A stretch of 64,000 nt of DNA, taken from the NCBI RefSeq assembly GCF_041020765.1, contig NZ_JBEUEJ010000008.1; one strand, written 5' to 3'. The stretch comes from Kineococcus terrestris. GTDB lineage: Bacteria > Actinomycetota > Actinomycetes > Actinomycetales > Kineococcaceae. This document shows, in pieces, positions 24,224-32,830 of this stretch (within the stretch, counting starts at the first letter, position 1; each line of letters begins with the position of its first letter). The notes beneath the pieces were generated by a model that did no database searches, was not told where the DNA came from, and was given only the letters and a program-made list of their open reading frames with translations. The translations under genes were made by a program, and so were the position numbers.

Positions 24224-25519
24224 ATGGCCGAGCACAGCGACCCGTCCGAGGACCGTCCCGAGGAGCGGGCGCCGCAGCCCGGCGAGGGCCGCCGCGGCGA
24301 GCAGGGCGCCGCCGAGCGCCGGCGCGGGCGGTGGCTGGCCGCCGCCCTGGTGGGCGCCGCCGCCCCCGGCGCCGTCGCCGGCACCGCCTCGGCCGCGGCC
24401 CCCGCCGCGGCCCCGGCGCAGGTGAGCGCCCAGGTCGCCGCGCAGGCCCCCGCCGCCGCGCCCGCGGGCGGGACCGTCGTCACGGTGCGCCGCGGGGACA
24501 CCGTCGGGCACATCGCCGCCCGCACGGGCTCCACCGTCCGCGCGATCGTGGAGGCCAACGGCCTCGACGCCCGCGCCCGGGTCCGCGAGGGCCAGGAGCT
24601 GCGGGTACCCGCGCCCGGCGCCTCCGCGGACGCCGGCGCGAGCGCCGCCCCCGCGGAGATCACCGTGCGCGCCGGTGACACCCTCGGCGCCCTCGCCGCC
24701 ACCCACGGCACCACCGTCGGCGCCCTGCGCGAGGCCAACGGCCTGGACGCGCGCGGCTTCATCCGCGAGGGCCAGGTCCTGCGGCTGGCCGGCGCGCCGG
24801 CCGCGGCGCCCGCCGCCGACCAGGCGGGCGAGTTCGCGGGCGGGCGCTACACCGTCCGCGCGGGCGACACCCTCGGCGCGATCGCCGCCGCCCACGGCAC
24901 CAGCGTCGCCGCGCTCGTGCGGGCCAACGGCCTGACCGCCGACGGCTTCATCCGCGAGGGCCAGGTCCTCGACCTCGGGCCCGGCGCGCAGGCGCCCGCC
25001 CCCTCCCCCAGCTCCTCGGCGAGCTCCTCGGCCGGCTCGAGCGCCGCCCCGGCGGACGGCACCACCCGCGCCGGCACCATCGCCGGCGCCGTGGCGCAGA
25101 ACCAGGCCCGGCTGGCCTCGGCGGACCTGCCCGGGCGCGAGGAGATGCGCGAGATCGTGCGCTCCACGGCCGTGCGGCTGGGTGTCGACCCCGCCCTGGC
25201 GCTGGCGATCTCGTACCAGGAGTCCGGCTTCAACATGCGCGTGGTCTCGCACGCCAACGCCATCGGCGCCATGCAGGTCATCCCCAGCTCCGGCGAGTGG
25301 GCCTCGAACCTGCTCGGCGAGGACCTGGACCTGTTCGACCCGCACGACAACGCCAAGGCCGGGGTCGTCATCCTGCGCACCCTCACCGCGCGCAACGACC
25401 TGGACGTCGCGATCGCCTCCTACTACCAGGGCGAGGCGGGCGTGCGCTCGCGCGGCATGTACGACGACACCCGCCGCTACGTGGCCAACGTGCGCACCCT
25501 GATGTCGAGGTTCGGCTGA
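24224..25519 (+). CDS. Secreted LysM-repeat lytic transglycosylase
   Basis: 431-residue exported peptidoglycan hydrolase. A basic N-terminus and hydrophobic stretch (RWLAAALVGAAAPGAVAGTASA, about residues 37-58) form a signal peptide or anchor. Three LysM domains follow, near residues 84-128, 145-189 and 207-252, each starting TVRxGDT. After a Ser/Pro linker, an SLT goose-lysozyme-type domain (about 300-431) carries the catalytic Glu in ISYQESGFN, plus AIGAMQVIPSSG and YYQGEAGV. The ATG has GGAGGA upstream. Position between the Rv2175c-like gene and the PASTA kinase suggests a link to kinase control of wall turnover. Confidence 0.9.
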   Translation: MAEHSDPSEDRPEERAPQPGEGRRGEQGAAERRRGRWLAAALVGAAAPGAVAGTASAAAPAAAPAQVSAQVAAQAPAAAPAGGTVVTVRRGDTVGHIAARTGSTVRAIVEANGLDARARVREGQELRVPAPGASADAGASAAPAEITVRAGDTLGALAATHGTTVGALREANGLDARGFIREGQVLRLAGAPAAAPAADQAGEFAGGRYTVRAGDTLGAIAAAHGTSVAALVRANGLTADGFIREGQVLDLGPGAQAPAPSPSSSASSSAGSSAAPADGTTRAGTIAGAVAQNQARLASADLPGREEMREIVRSTAVRLGVDPALALAISYQESGFNMRVVSHANAIGAMQVIPSSGEWASNLLGEDLDLFDPHDNAKAGVVILRTLTARNDLDVAIASYYQGEAGVRSRGMYDDTRRYVANVRTLMSRFG

Positions 25520-25560
25520 GCGTCCCGGCGCGGGGAGCCGGGGGCGGCCGCCGGCCGACC

Positions 25561-25566
25561 TAGACT
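25561..25566 (+). promoter_or_regulatory. -10 element (TAGACT), leaderless start of the kinase gene
   Basis: TAGACT lies eight bases before the GTG at 25575. Confidence 0.6.
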
Positions 25567-25574
25567 CGCTGCCC

Positions 25575-27557
25575 GTGGACGCCACCCTCTCCGACCCGCT
25601 CGTCGGGCGCGTGCTCGACGGGCGGTACCGCGTGCTCGGGCGGATCGGGCGCGGCGGCATGGGCGTCGTCTACCGCGCGCTGGACACCCGCCTGGACCGC
25701 GAGGTGGCGCTGAAGGTGCTGCGCGCCGACCTCGCGCACGACCCGGAGGCGCGCCAGCGGTTCGTGCGCGAGGCCAAGTCGGCCGCGCGGCTGGCGCACC
25801 CGGGCATCGTCAGCGTGCTGGACCAGGGCAGCGACGAGGAGACCGCCTACCTCGTCATGGAGCTGGTGCCGGGCCGCACGCTGCGCGACGTGGTCCGCGA
25901 GCACGGCCTGCTCACCCCCGGCGAGGCCCTCGCCGTGGCCTCCGACGTGCTCGACGCCCTGTCGGAGGCGCACCGCAAGGGCGTCCTGCACCGGGACGTG
26001 AAGCCGGCCAACGTCCTCGTCGGCGACGACGGCCGGGTCAAGGTCGCCGACTTCGGGCTGGCCCGCTCGGCGGCCGCGACCGCGCAGTCCACCGCGGGCG
26101 ACGGCGCCGAGCTGGTCGGCACGGCGGAGTACCTGGCCCCCGAGCGGGTGGCCCGCGGGGTGGCCGACGCCCGCAGCGACGTCTACGGCGTGGGCGTCCT
26201 GCTCTTCGAGATGCTCACCGGGCAGCCGCCGTTCACCGGGGACACCCCCGTGCGGCTGGCCTACCGGCACGTCTACGACGACCCGCCGGCGCCGTCGACG
26301 CTGGTGCCGGGCCTGCCCGCCGTCCTGGACCGGGCCGTGCTGAAGGCCCTGGCCAAGGACCCCGACGAGCGCTACGGCGACGCGGCCGCCTTCCGCGACG
26401 AGCTGCGCGCGGCCCGCGCCGCGCTGACCCCGGCCGAGCTGTCGGCCCGCCCCGCCCGCCCGGCGCCCGGCGGGGCCGGCGACACCGTGCGCATCGACCT
26501 GGCGGCGCTGGAGCGCGACGGGGAGGCGGGCCCGCCCGCGGGCGCCGGCGCGCTCAGCGCCCTCGTCGCACCGGGCGGCGCGGAGGACGGGGCGCCCGGC
26601 GCCGCGGCGGGGGGCACCTCGGGGCCGCGCGCCCGCGCCGCCGACGTCGGCTGGGGCCCGCAGGGCGGCCGTCGCCGGCGCAGCGTCGTGCTCATGGTCG
26701 CCACCCTCGTCGTGCTGGCGCTGGCCGCCGGGCTGTCGTGGTTCTTCCTCGCCGGTCCCGGCGCGTGGACGACGACGCCCGACGTCACCGGCCGCGACCC
26801 CGACCGCGCGGAAGCCGTCCTGACCGCCGCGGGCCTGGGCGTGGAGCGCGAGGAGGCGCACAGCGACACCGTGCCCGCCGGCGTCGTCGCCGCCACCGAC
26901 CCCGCGGCCGGGGAGCGGGTGCGCCGCGACGGCGCGGTGACCCTCGTGGTCAGCCTGGGCGTCGAGCAGCACCCCGTGCCCGACGTCGTCGGCGACCCCG
27001 AGGCCGACGCCGCGCGCGCCCTGACCGACGGCGGCCTGGCCGTCGGCGAGGTGCGCCGCGAGTTCAGCGAGGACGTGCCCGAGGGCGACGTGATCGCCAC
27101 CGACCCGGCGGCCGGGACGGTGCTGGACCACGACACGCCCGTGGCGCTGGTCGTCTCGCGGGGCCGGCAGCCGATCGACGTGCCCGACGTCACCGGCGAC
27201 GCCCTGGCCGAGGCCCGCGCCGCCCTGGAGGACGCCGGGCTCGTGGTCGGCGGAACCCGGGAGGAGACCAGCGAGAGCGTCCCGGCGGGCGCCGTCGTCT
27301 CCCAGGACCCCGGCGACGGGACCCTCTTCCGCGGCGACGCGGTCGACCTCGTCGTCTCCACCGGCCCCCCGCTGGTCGAGGTCCCCGCCGTGCAGGGTCG
27401 GCAGGTGGCCGACGCGCGCGCCGCGCTGGAGGAGCTGGGCTTCCGGGTGCGGGTGGAGAACGTGCTGGGCGGCATCTTCGGCACGGTGCGCTCCTCCGAC
27501 CCGGGCGCGGGCGAGGCCGTGCCGCGCGGCTCGACCGTCACGCTCACCGTCGTCTGA
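25575..27557 (+). CDS. pknL: PASTA-domain Ser/Thr protein kinase (PknL-like)
   Basis: 660-residue membrane receptor kinase. The kinase domain spans about residues 12-275: Gly loop GRGGMGVVYRA, ATP lysine in VALKVL, catalytic HRDVKPANVLV, DFGLA and the APE-like APERV. An acidic/Ala-rich juxtamembrane linker leads to one transmembrane helix (about 375-395, LMVATLVVLALAAGLSWFFL) and four extracellular PASTA repeats of about 65 residues that sense muropeptides or lipid II. The GTG follows a TAGACT -10 by eight bases. Synteny with Rv2175c and aroG supports PknL. A strong hairpin follows. Confidence 0.92.
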   Translation: MDATLSDPLVGRVLDGRYRVLGRIGRGGMGVVYRALDTRLDREVALKVLRADLAHDPEARQRFVREAKSAARLAHPGIVSVLDQGSDEETAYLVMELVPGRTLRDVVREHGLLTPGEALAVASDVLDALSEAHRKGVLHRDVKPANVLVGDDGRVKVADFGLARSAAATAQSTAGDGAELVGTAEYLAPERVARGVADARSDVYGVGVLLFEMLTGQPPFTGDTPVRLAYRHVYDDPPAPSTLVPGLPAVLDRAVLKALAKDPDERYGDAAAFRDELRAARAALTPAELSARPARPAPGGAGDTVRIDLAALERDGEAGPPAGAGALSALVAPGGAEDGAPGAAAGGTSGPRARAADVGWGPQGGRRRRSVVLMVATLVVLALAAGLSWFFLAGPGAWTTTPDVTGRDPDRAEAVLTAAGLGVEREEAHSDTVPAGVVAATDPAAGERVRRDGAVTLVVSLGVEQHPVPDVVGDPEADAARALTDGGLAVGEVRREFSEDVPEGDVIATDPAAGTVLDHDTPVALVVSRGRQPIDVPDVTGDALAEARAALEDAGLVVGGTREETSESVPAGAVVSQDPGDGTLFRGDAVDLVVSTGPPLVEVPAVQGRQVADARAALEELGFRVRVENVLGGIFGTVRSSDPGAGEAVPRGSTVTLTVV

Positions 27558-27576
27558 GCGCCCGCGACCCCCGGAC

Positions 27577-27619
27577 GCGACGAGGCCCCCACCGCCACGG
27601 GCGGTGGGGGCCTCGTCGC
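27577..27619. terminator. Bidirectional intrinsic hairpin between pknL and aroG
   Basis: A perfect 20-bp inverted repeat (27577-27596 with 27600-27619) and a 3-base loop sit between two convergent stop codons. No U-tract, as is usual in high-GC actinobacteria. Confidence 0.9.
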
Positions 27620-27629
27620 GCCGGACCGG

Positions 27630-29048
27630 TCAGCGGCGGCTGAGCATCTCCGCCGCCAGGAACGCCAGCTCCAGCGACTGCTGGTGGTTCAGCCGCGGGT
27701 CGCACAGCGACTCGTAGCGGGTGGCCAGGGCCGCGTCGTCGATGTCCATCGCGCCGCCCAGGCACTCGGTGACGTCGTCGCCGGTCAGCTCCACGTGCAG
27801 GCCGCCGGGGACGGTGCCCAGCGCCTCGTGGACCTCGAAGAAGCCGCGGACCTCGTCCACGACGTCGTCGAAGCGGCGGGTCTTGTAGCCGCTCGTGGAG
27901 GTGATGGTGTTGCCGTGCATCGGGTCGCACACCCACACCGGGGTGTGGCCGGCGGCGCGCACGCCCTCCACCAGGCCCGGCAGCGCGTCGCGCACCACCG
28001 AGGCGCCCATCCGCGTGATGAAGGTCAGCCGGCCCGGCTCGCGGAACGGGTCGATGCGCTCGACGAGCGCCAGAGCGTCCTCGACGGAGGTCTTCGGACC
28101 CAGCTTGACGCCGATGGGGTTGCGCACGCGCGCGGCGAAGTCGACGTGGGCGCCGTCGAGCTGCCGGGTGCGCTCGCCGATCCAGACCATGTGCGCCGAG
28201 ACGTCGTACGGGCCCCCCTGGCGCACGTCCTCGACCGGCTCGGTGCCCGACAGCGGCGGCTCCTCGTCCAGCGTGCGGGTCAGCGGCTTCTCGTAGTCGA
28301 GCAGCAGCGCCTCGTGGCTGGAGTAGAACTGCACGGTCTTCAGGGCGTCGAAGTCCGCCCCGCAGGCGATCATGAACTTCATCGCCTTGTCGATGTCGCG
28401 GGCCAGCACCTCGTAGCGGGCGTTGGCGGCCGTCGACGCGAAGCCGCGGTTCCACTCGTGGACCTTGCGCAGGTCGGCGTACCCGCCGGTGGTGAAGGCG
28501 CGGATGAGGTTCAGCGTCGCCGAGGCCGTGTGGTAGGCGCGCAGCAGGCGGCGCGGGTCCGGCGTGCGGCCCTCGGGGGTGAACGCGAAGTCGTTGACGG
28601 CGTCCCCGCGGTAGGCGGGCAGGGTCACGCCGTCGCGGGTCTCGCTGTCGCTGCTGCGCGGCTTGGAGAACTGACCCGCCATCCGGCCGACCTTGATGAC
28701 CGGCAGGCTCGCGCCGTAGGTGAGGACGGCGGACATCTGCAGCATCGTGCGCACGCGGCGGCGGATGCCGTCCGCCGTGGCGCCGGCGAAGGTCTCGGCG
28801 CAGTCCCCGCCCTGCAGCAGGAACGCCTCGCCGCGGGCGGCGGCGGCGAGCTGGTGGCGCAGCTGGTCGGCCTCGCCGGCGAAGACGAGCGGGGGGTAGG
28901 AGGCGAGCTCGGCCTGGACCTCGGCGAGCGCGGCGGCGTCGGGCCACTGCGGCTGCTGGGCGGCGGGCAGGTCGGGCCACGACGTCGGACCGGGGGTGGT
29001 CCCGCTCGTGGCCGACGCGCCGGGGACGGTGCTCGTCACGGTGCTCAC
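27630..29048 (-). CDS. aroG: Class II 3-deoxy-7-phosphoheptulonate synthase
   Basis: 472-residue plant/actinobacterial-type DAHP synthase, first enzyme of the shikimate pathway (PEP + erythrose 4-phosphate). Signatures: LQGGDCAETF near residue 78, KVGRMAGQFSKPRS near 115, ASVVRDALPGLV and the metal/substrate region VWVCDPMHGNT near 380, then ELTGDDVTECLGG. The GTG at 29048 gives MSTVTSTVP; GACACT seven bases before it would make a leaderless -10. Upstream GTG starts would add only low-complexity sequence. It is orthologous in position to Rv2178c. Confidence 0.93.
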   Translation of the reverse strand: MSTVTSTVPGASATSGTTPGPTSWPDLPAAQQPQWPDAAALAEVQAELASYPPLVFAGEADQLRHQLAAAARGEAFLLQGGDCAETFAGATADGIRRRVRTMLQMSAVLTYGASLPVIKVGRMAGQFSKPRSSDSETRDGVTLPAYRGDAVNDFAFTPEGRTPDPRRLLRAYHTASATLNLIRAFTTGGYADLRKVHEWNRGFASTAANARYEVLARDIDKAMKFMIACGADFDALKTVQFYSSHEALLLDYEKPLTRTLDEEPPLSGTEPVEDVRQGGPYDVSAHMVWIGERTRQLDGAHVDFAARVRNPIGVKLGPKTSVEDALALVERIDPFREPGRLTFITRMGASVVRDALPGLVEGVRAAGHTPVWVCDPMHGNTITSTSGYKTRRFDDVVDEVRGFFEVHEALGTVPGGLHVELTGDDVTECLGGAMDIDDAALATRYESLCDPRLNHQQSLELAFLAAEMLSRR

Positions 29049-29196
29049 GCGCGCCAGTGTCCCACTGCCGCGCCGGTGCCGTGGCCGCTGCGCGGGCCGG
29101 TCGCCGGCCCGCGCGCGCACGCCGCCCGACCGGCCGCCGGGCGGCGACGCCCCGCGACCGGCCGTCACCAGGCGTGAGCGGCGCGGTCGCCCGGGA

Positions 29197-30228
29197 TCAC
29201 CACACCACGTCGGACGTCTCCGCCCACCGCGCCTCGGGCACCGTGCGCAGCACCCCCGTCGCGTCGGCCAGCGGCACCTGCACGACCTCCGTGCCGCGCA
29301 GCGCCGCCATCGTGCCGACGTCGCCGCGGGCCAGCGCCGCCACCGCCGACAGCCCCATCCGGGTGGCCAGCACCCGGTCCGCCGCGCTCGGCGTGCCGCC
29401 GCGCAGCAGGTGCCCCAGGACGGTCAGCCGCGTCGACAGGCCCGGCACGCGCGCCTTCAGCTCCCGCTCGACCTGCTCACCGGCGCCACCGAGCTGCACG
29501 TGCCCGAAGGCGTCGCGCGGCAGGTCGCGCACGGCGTCCTCCCCCAGCACCCGGGCGCCCTCGCTGACCACGACGAGCGGGGCGTCGCCGCGGGACAGCG
29601 CCGCCGCGACCGTGGCCGCGGCCGCGTCCAGGTCCACCGGCACCTCCGGCAGCAGGGTCACGTGGGCGCCGGCGGCGATGCCGGTGTGCAGGGCGATCCA
29701 CCCGGCGTGCCGGCCCATGACCTCCACGACCATCGCCCGGTGGTGCGAGGCGCCCGTCGTGACGAGCCGGTCGCACGCCTCCACGGCCGTCTGCACGGCC
29801 GTCTCGAACCCGAACGTGGCGTCGGTGGCCGACAGGTCGTTGTCGATCGTCTTGGGCGCGCCCACCACGGGCACCCCGGCCTCGTGCAGCGCCGTCGCCA
29901 CGCCGAGGGTGTCCTCCCCGCCCACCGCGAGCAGGCCCTCCACCCCCAGCGCGTCCAGCGAGGCCCGCACGCGCGCCACGCCCTCGGCCACCCCGTCCGC
30001 GAGCGGGTTGGTGCGGCTGGAGCCCAGCACGGTGCCGCCCACCGCCAGCAGCGGCCGCACGCTCGCCTCGTCCAGCGGGACGGCGTCGCGCTCCAGGACG
30101 CCGCGCCAGCCGTCGCGGAAACCGGTGAAGGTCATCCCGTAGCGCTGGGTGCCCGCCAGGACGGCCGCCCGCAGGACGGCGTTCAGGCCGGGGCAGTCAC
30201 CCCCGCCGGTGAGGATGCCGACGCGCAC
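29197..30228 (-). CDS. pfkA: 6-phosphofructokinase, probably pyrophosphate-dependent
   Basis: 343-residue PfkA-family kinase phosphorylating fructose 6-phosphate. Motifs: ILTGGGDCPGLNA at the N-terminus, AVGGEDTLGVA near residue 103, PKTIDNDLSATDATFGF near 125, and VMGRHAGWIA. The Asp in GGED and Lys in PKTIDND are the residue pair associated with PPi as phosphoryl donor, as in the Amycolatopsis methanolica enzyme; ATP enzymes usually have Gly at the first position. The GTG at 30228 has GGGAGG four bases upstream. Confidence 0.88.
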   Translation of the reverse strand: MRVGILTGGGDCPGLNAVLRAAVLAGTQRYGMTFTGFRDGWRGVLERDAVPLDEASVRPLLAVGGTVLGSSRTNPLADGVAEGVARVRASLDALGVEGLLAVGGEDTLGVATALHEAGVPVVGAPKTIDNDLSATDATFGFETAVQTAVEACDRLVTTGASHHRAMVVEVMGRHAGWIALHTGIAAGAHVTLLPEVPVDLDAAAATVAAALSRGDAPLVVVSEGARVLGEDAVRDLPRDAFGHVQLGGAGEQVERELKARVPGLSTRLTVLGHLLRGGTPSAADRVLATRMGLSAVAALARGDVGTMAALRGTEVVQVPLADATGVLRTVPEARWAETSDVVW

Positions 30229-30339
30229 GACGCCTCCCGTCCCGCCGGCCACGACGCCGGCGCCCCGGCCGCCGGCACCCCGGCGGGGCACCTCGACGGG
30301 CCGGACGGCGATCACTCTGCCACCGGCGGCGCGGGCGGG

Positions 30340-31188
30340 TCAGCCGTTCGAGGGCGTGTCCCCCGGCCACCGCCGGCCGTCCGGCTCCCCGGGCGCGTCC
30401 GGGCCGGCCGCGTCGCCGGGGGCCCCCGGCGGCGGGCCGGTCGGTGCGGCCCGGCCTCCGGGACCGCCCGCCGACGGCAGCGGCGGCACCTCGCGGCCGG
30501 CGTCCTCGGCGACGGCGCGCACCCGGGCAGCCCGGACCGCGTACTCGTCGACGTACTCCTGGCGCGAGAGCCGCTGCACCGCGGCCATGACCTCGTCGGC
30601 GACGGCCCGCACGACGAGCTTGTCGTCGGCGCGGCCGGCGTAGCGGGAGAAGTCCAGGGGCTCGCCGATGACGACGCCCACCCGCCGCACCGACGGCAGG
30701 ACCTTGCCGCGGGCCATGACGTGCTCGGTGCCGATCATCGCCACCGGCACCACCGGCGCCCCCGAGCGCAGCGCGATGCGCGCGACCCCCGTGCGCCCCC
30801 GGTACAGCCGCCCGTCGGGCGAGCGGGTGCCCTCGGGGTAGATGCCGAACAGCTCGCCGCGGCGCAGCACCGCCACCGCGCCCTCGATGGCCGCCTGGGA
30901 GGCGCGGCCGCCGGAGCGGTCCACGGGCAGCTGCCCGACGCTGCGGAAGAACCCCGCGGCCAGGCGCCCCAGCGGCCCGCGGACGGTGAACATCTCCGCC
31001 TTGGCGATGAAGGTGACCCGCCGGCGCAGCACGACCGGCAGGAAGACCGGGTCGGTCACCGACAGGTGGTTGCTCGCCAGGATCGCCGCGCCGGAGGCCG
31101 GTACGTTCTCCAGGCCGCGCACCCAGGGGCGGAAGACGGCCCGCACCACCGGCTCGGCCAGCAGGAGCTTGATCAGCCAGTAGAGCAC
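30340..31188 (-). CDS. PlsC-type 1-acylglycerol-3-phosphate acyltransferase
   Basis: 282-residue acyltransferase that acylates lysophosphatidate or a related acceptor at the membrane. The catalytic NHLSVTD (H-x4-D) is near residue 38, PVDRSGG near 83, and the substrate-binding YPEGTRS near 112, followed by GAPVVPVAMIGTE. The last 55 residues are Pro/Gly-rich. The GTG at 31188 begins VLYWLIKLLLAEP, with AGGGAGG about eleven bases upstream; the frame stays open upstream but looks noncoding. Position matches Rv2182c. Confidence 0.87.
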   Translation of the reverse strand: MLYWLIKLLLAEPVVRAVFRPWVRGLENVPASGAAILASNHLSVTDPVFLPVVLRRRVTFIAKAEMFTVRGPLGRLAAGFFRSVGQLPVDRSGGRASQAAIEGAVAVLRRGELFGIYPEGTRSPDGRLYRGRTGVARIALRSGAPVVPVAMIGTEHVMARGKVLPSVRRVGVVIGEPLDFSRYAGRADDKLVVRAVADEVMAAVQRLSRQEYVDEYAVRAARVRAVAEDAGREVPPLPSAGGPGGRAAPTGPPPGAPGDAAGPDAPGEPDGRRWPGDTPSNG

Positions 31189-31343
31189 GAGCGGTCCGGA
31201 CCTCCCTGTCGCGAGCCCGCCGCCCCGCCGTGCGCGGCGCGGGCGCACCGGTCGGCGGGCGTGGCCAGGACTGTAGGGCACAGCGCGCTCCCCCACCGGC
31301 CCCGACGCCTCGACCGGTCGGCGTCGGCGTGCCACGATGAGGC

Positions 31344-32051
31344 GTGCCCACCAACCGCGACGACGGGTCCGGGCCCCTCGACGTCGACGCCGCCTTCGCG
31401 GAGATCGTCGCCCACTGGGGGGACGAGGACGCGGGCCACGGCGCCCGCGCCGACGCCGCCCCCGACGCCGACCCGGCCGCGGGTCCGGCCGCCGCCCGCG
31501 CGGCCGGCGGTGAGGGCGCCCCGGCGCGGCCCGGCACCCCCGCGGAGGAGGGCGACCAGCCCCGGGCCGCGGGCGGCGAGGTCCCGGGCGCGCTGCGCGA
31601 CTCCGCTCCCGGCGCCCCGGACGCGGGCGCGCGCGAGACGGCCGCCGAGCGCGGTGCCCGCACCGTGCGCCCCGCCCGGCCCCTGCCCCCCGCCCCGCGC
31701 GAGGACGTCCCCGGCGCCGCGGTGCCCGGCCGGGCGCCGGGCGGTGCCGCCGAGGAGCCGCGCGGCCGGCGCGAGCGCGACCGCGAGCCCCTGGAGCTCG
31801 GCGACGGGCTCAGCGACCGCTTCGTGCCCGCCGAACCGGCACCGCTCCCGCGTGACCTGGTGGGCTGGGCCGCCTGGGCCGCCGTCGTCGGCGCCCCCCT
31901 GTTCCTGCTCGTCGTGGCCCTGACCTCCCGGGGCGTGCCCGCGCTCGTGACGGTGCTGACGGCGCTCGTGTTCGTCGGCGGGTTCGCCACCCTCGTCGTG
32001 CGGCTGCCGCGCTCGCGCGACGACGACGAGGACGACGGCGCCGTCGTCTGA
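31344..32051 (+). CDS. Two-helix membrane protein with long acidic N-terminus
   Basis: 235-residue hypothetical protein. The first 150 residues are hydrophilic and Ala/Asp/Arg/Pro-rich, starting DVDAAFAEIVAHWG, a pattern conserved in actinobacteria. A short motif LGDGLSDRFVPAEPAPLP precedes two membrane helices (about 170-190 and 197-217) and an acidic C-terminus. The GTG at 31344 follows CACGAT by five bases. Function unknown. Confidence 0.72.
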   Translation: MPTNRDDGSGPLDVDAAFAEIVAHWGDEDAGHGARADAAPDADPAAGPAAARAAGGEGAPARPGTPAEEGDQPRAAGGEVPGALRDSAPGAPDAGARETAAERGARTVRPARPLPPAPREDVPGAAVPGRAPGGAAEEPRGRRERDREPLELGDGLSDRFVPAEPAPLPRDLVGWAAWAAVVGAPLFLLVVALTSRGVPALVTVLTALVFVGGFATLVVRLPRSRDDDEDDGAVV

Positions 32052-32089
32052 CCCGCCGCCGACCCGCCGCCGACCCGCCGCCCGGTCCC

Positions 32090-32830
32090 TCAGGCGCCGG
32101 GCACGAGCAGGTCGGCCACCACCGCCAGGTGGTCGGTCGCGGCCGCGGCGACCGCGGTCGGCACGTCCGCGGTGCCCGCCGTCGCCACGCCCAGCCGCCG
32201 GTCGGCCAGCACGACGTCCAGGCGCGAGCGCGGGGCGCGGGCCGGGAACGTCGCGGCGGTCGCGCCCGCCACCTGCGCGGCGTCGGCCAGGACCGTGGCC
32301 AGGCGGGTGCGCACGGGGCCGTCCGGGCCCTCGTTGAGGTCCCCGGCCAGCACCGCCGGCACCCGCGGCCGCTCACCGCCGCGGGCCAGGAGGACGTCCG
32401 CCTGCGCCTCGCGCTCGGCGGCGTCGAGCCCCAGGTGCACGCTGGTCACCCGCACCGGCAGGCTCCACCCGGCGCCCAGCGGCACCCGCACGACGACCTC
32501 GGCGGCCCCCCGCGCCCGCACGGGGCGGCGGTGGCGCCAGCGCGGCGTCGGCAGGCGCAGGACGTCCGCGGCGCGCACGTCGACCCGCGCCGCGGTGAGC
32601 ACCGCCGTCCCCGCGCCGGGGCGCCCGGCGGCGGTGACCCACAGCCCGGCCGCGGCGGCCAGGTCGCCCAGGCGGTGCGCGGCCAGCGGGTGGACGGGGG
32701 CTTCCTGCACGCACACGACGTCGGCGGCGGCGGCCTCCAGGACGCGGCGCAGCGCGCGCCCGTCGTCCAGGAGCTCGCGCACGTTGACGGTGGCCACCCG
32801 CAGGCGCGCCACCGGCCGCCCGGCGCTCAC
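32090..32830 (-). CDS. Endonuclease/exonuclease/phosphatase family protein
   Basis: 246-residue metal-dependent hydrolase of the DNase I/EEP superfamily. The metal-binding Glu is in VVCVQEAP near residue 41, HLGL supplies a catalytic His region, AGDLNEGPDGPVR carries the Asp/Asn pair, and ATDHLAVVADL is the terminal (S/T)DH motif. The substrate could be nucleic acid or a phospho-compound. The GTG at 32830 overlaps the ROK kinase stop (GTGA), so it is translationally coupled to it. Confidence 0.8.
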   Translation of the reverse strand: MSAGRPVARLRVATVNVRELLDDGRALRRVLEAAAADVVCVQEAPVHPLAAHRLGDLAAAAGLWVTAAGRPGAGTAVLTAARVDVRAADVLRLPTPRWRHRRPVRARGAAEVVVRVPLGAGWSLPVRVTSVHLGLDAAEREAQADVLLARGGERPRVPAVLAGDLNEGPDGPVRTRLATVLADAAQVAGATAATFPARAPRSRLDVVLADRRLGVATAGTADVPTAVAAAATDHLAVVADLLVPGA

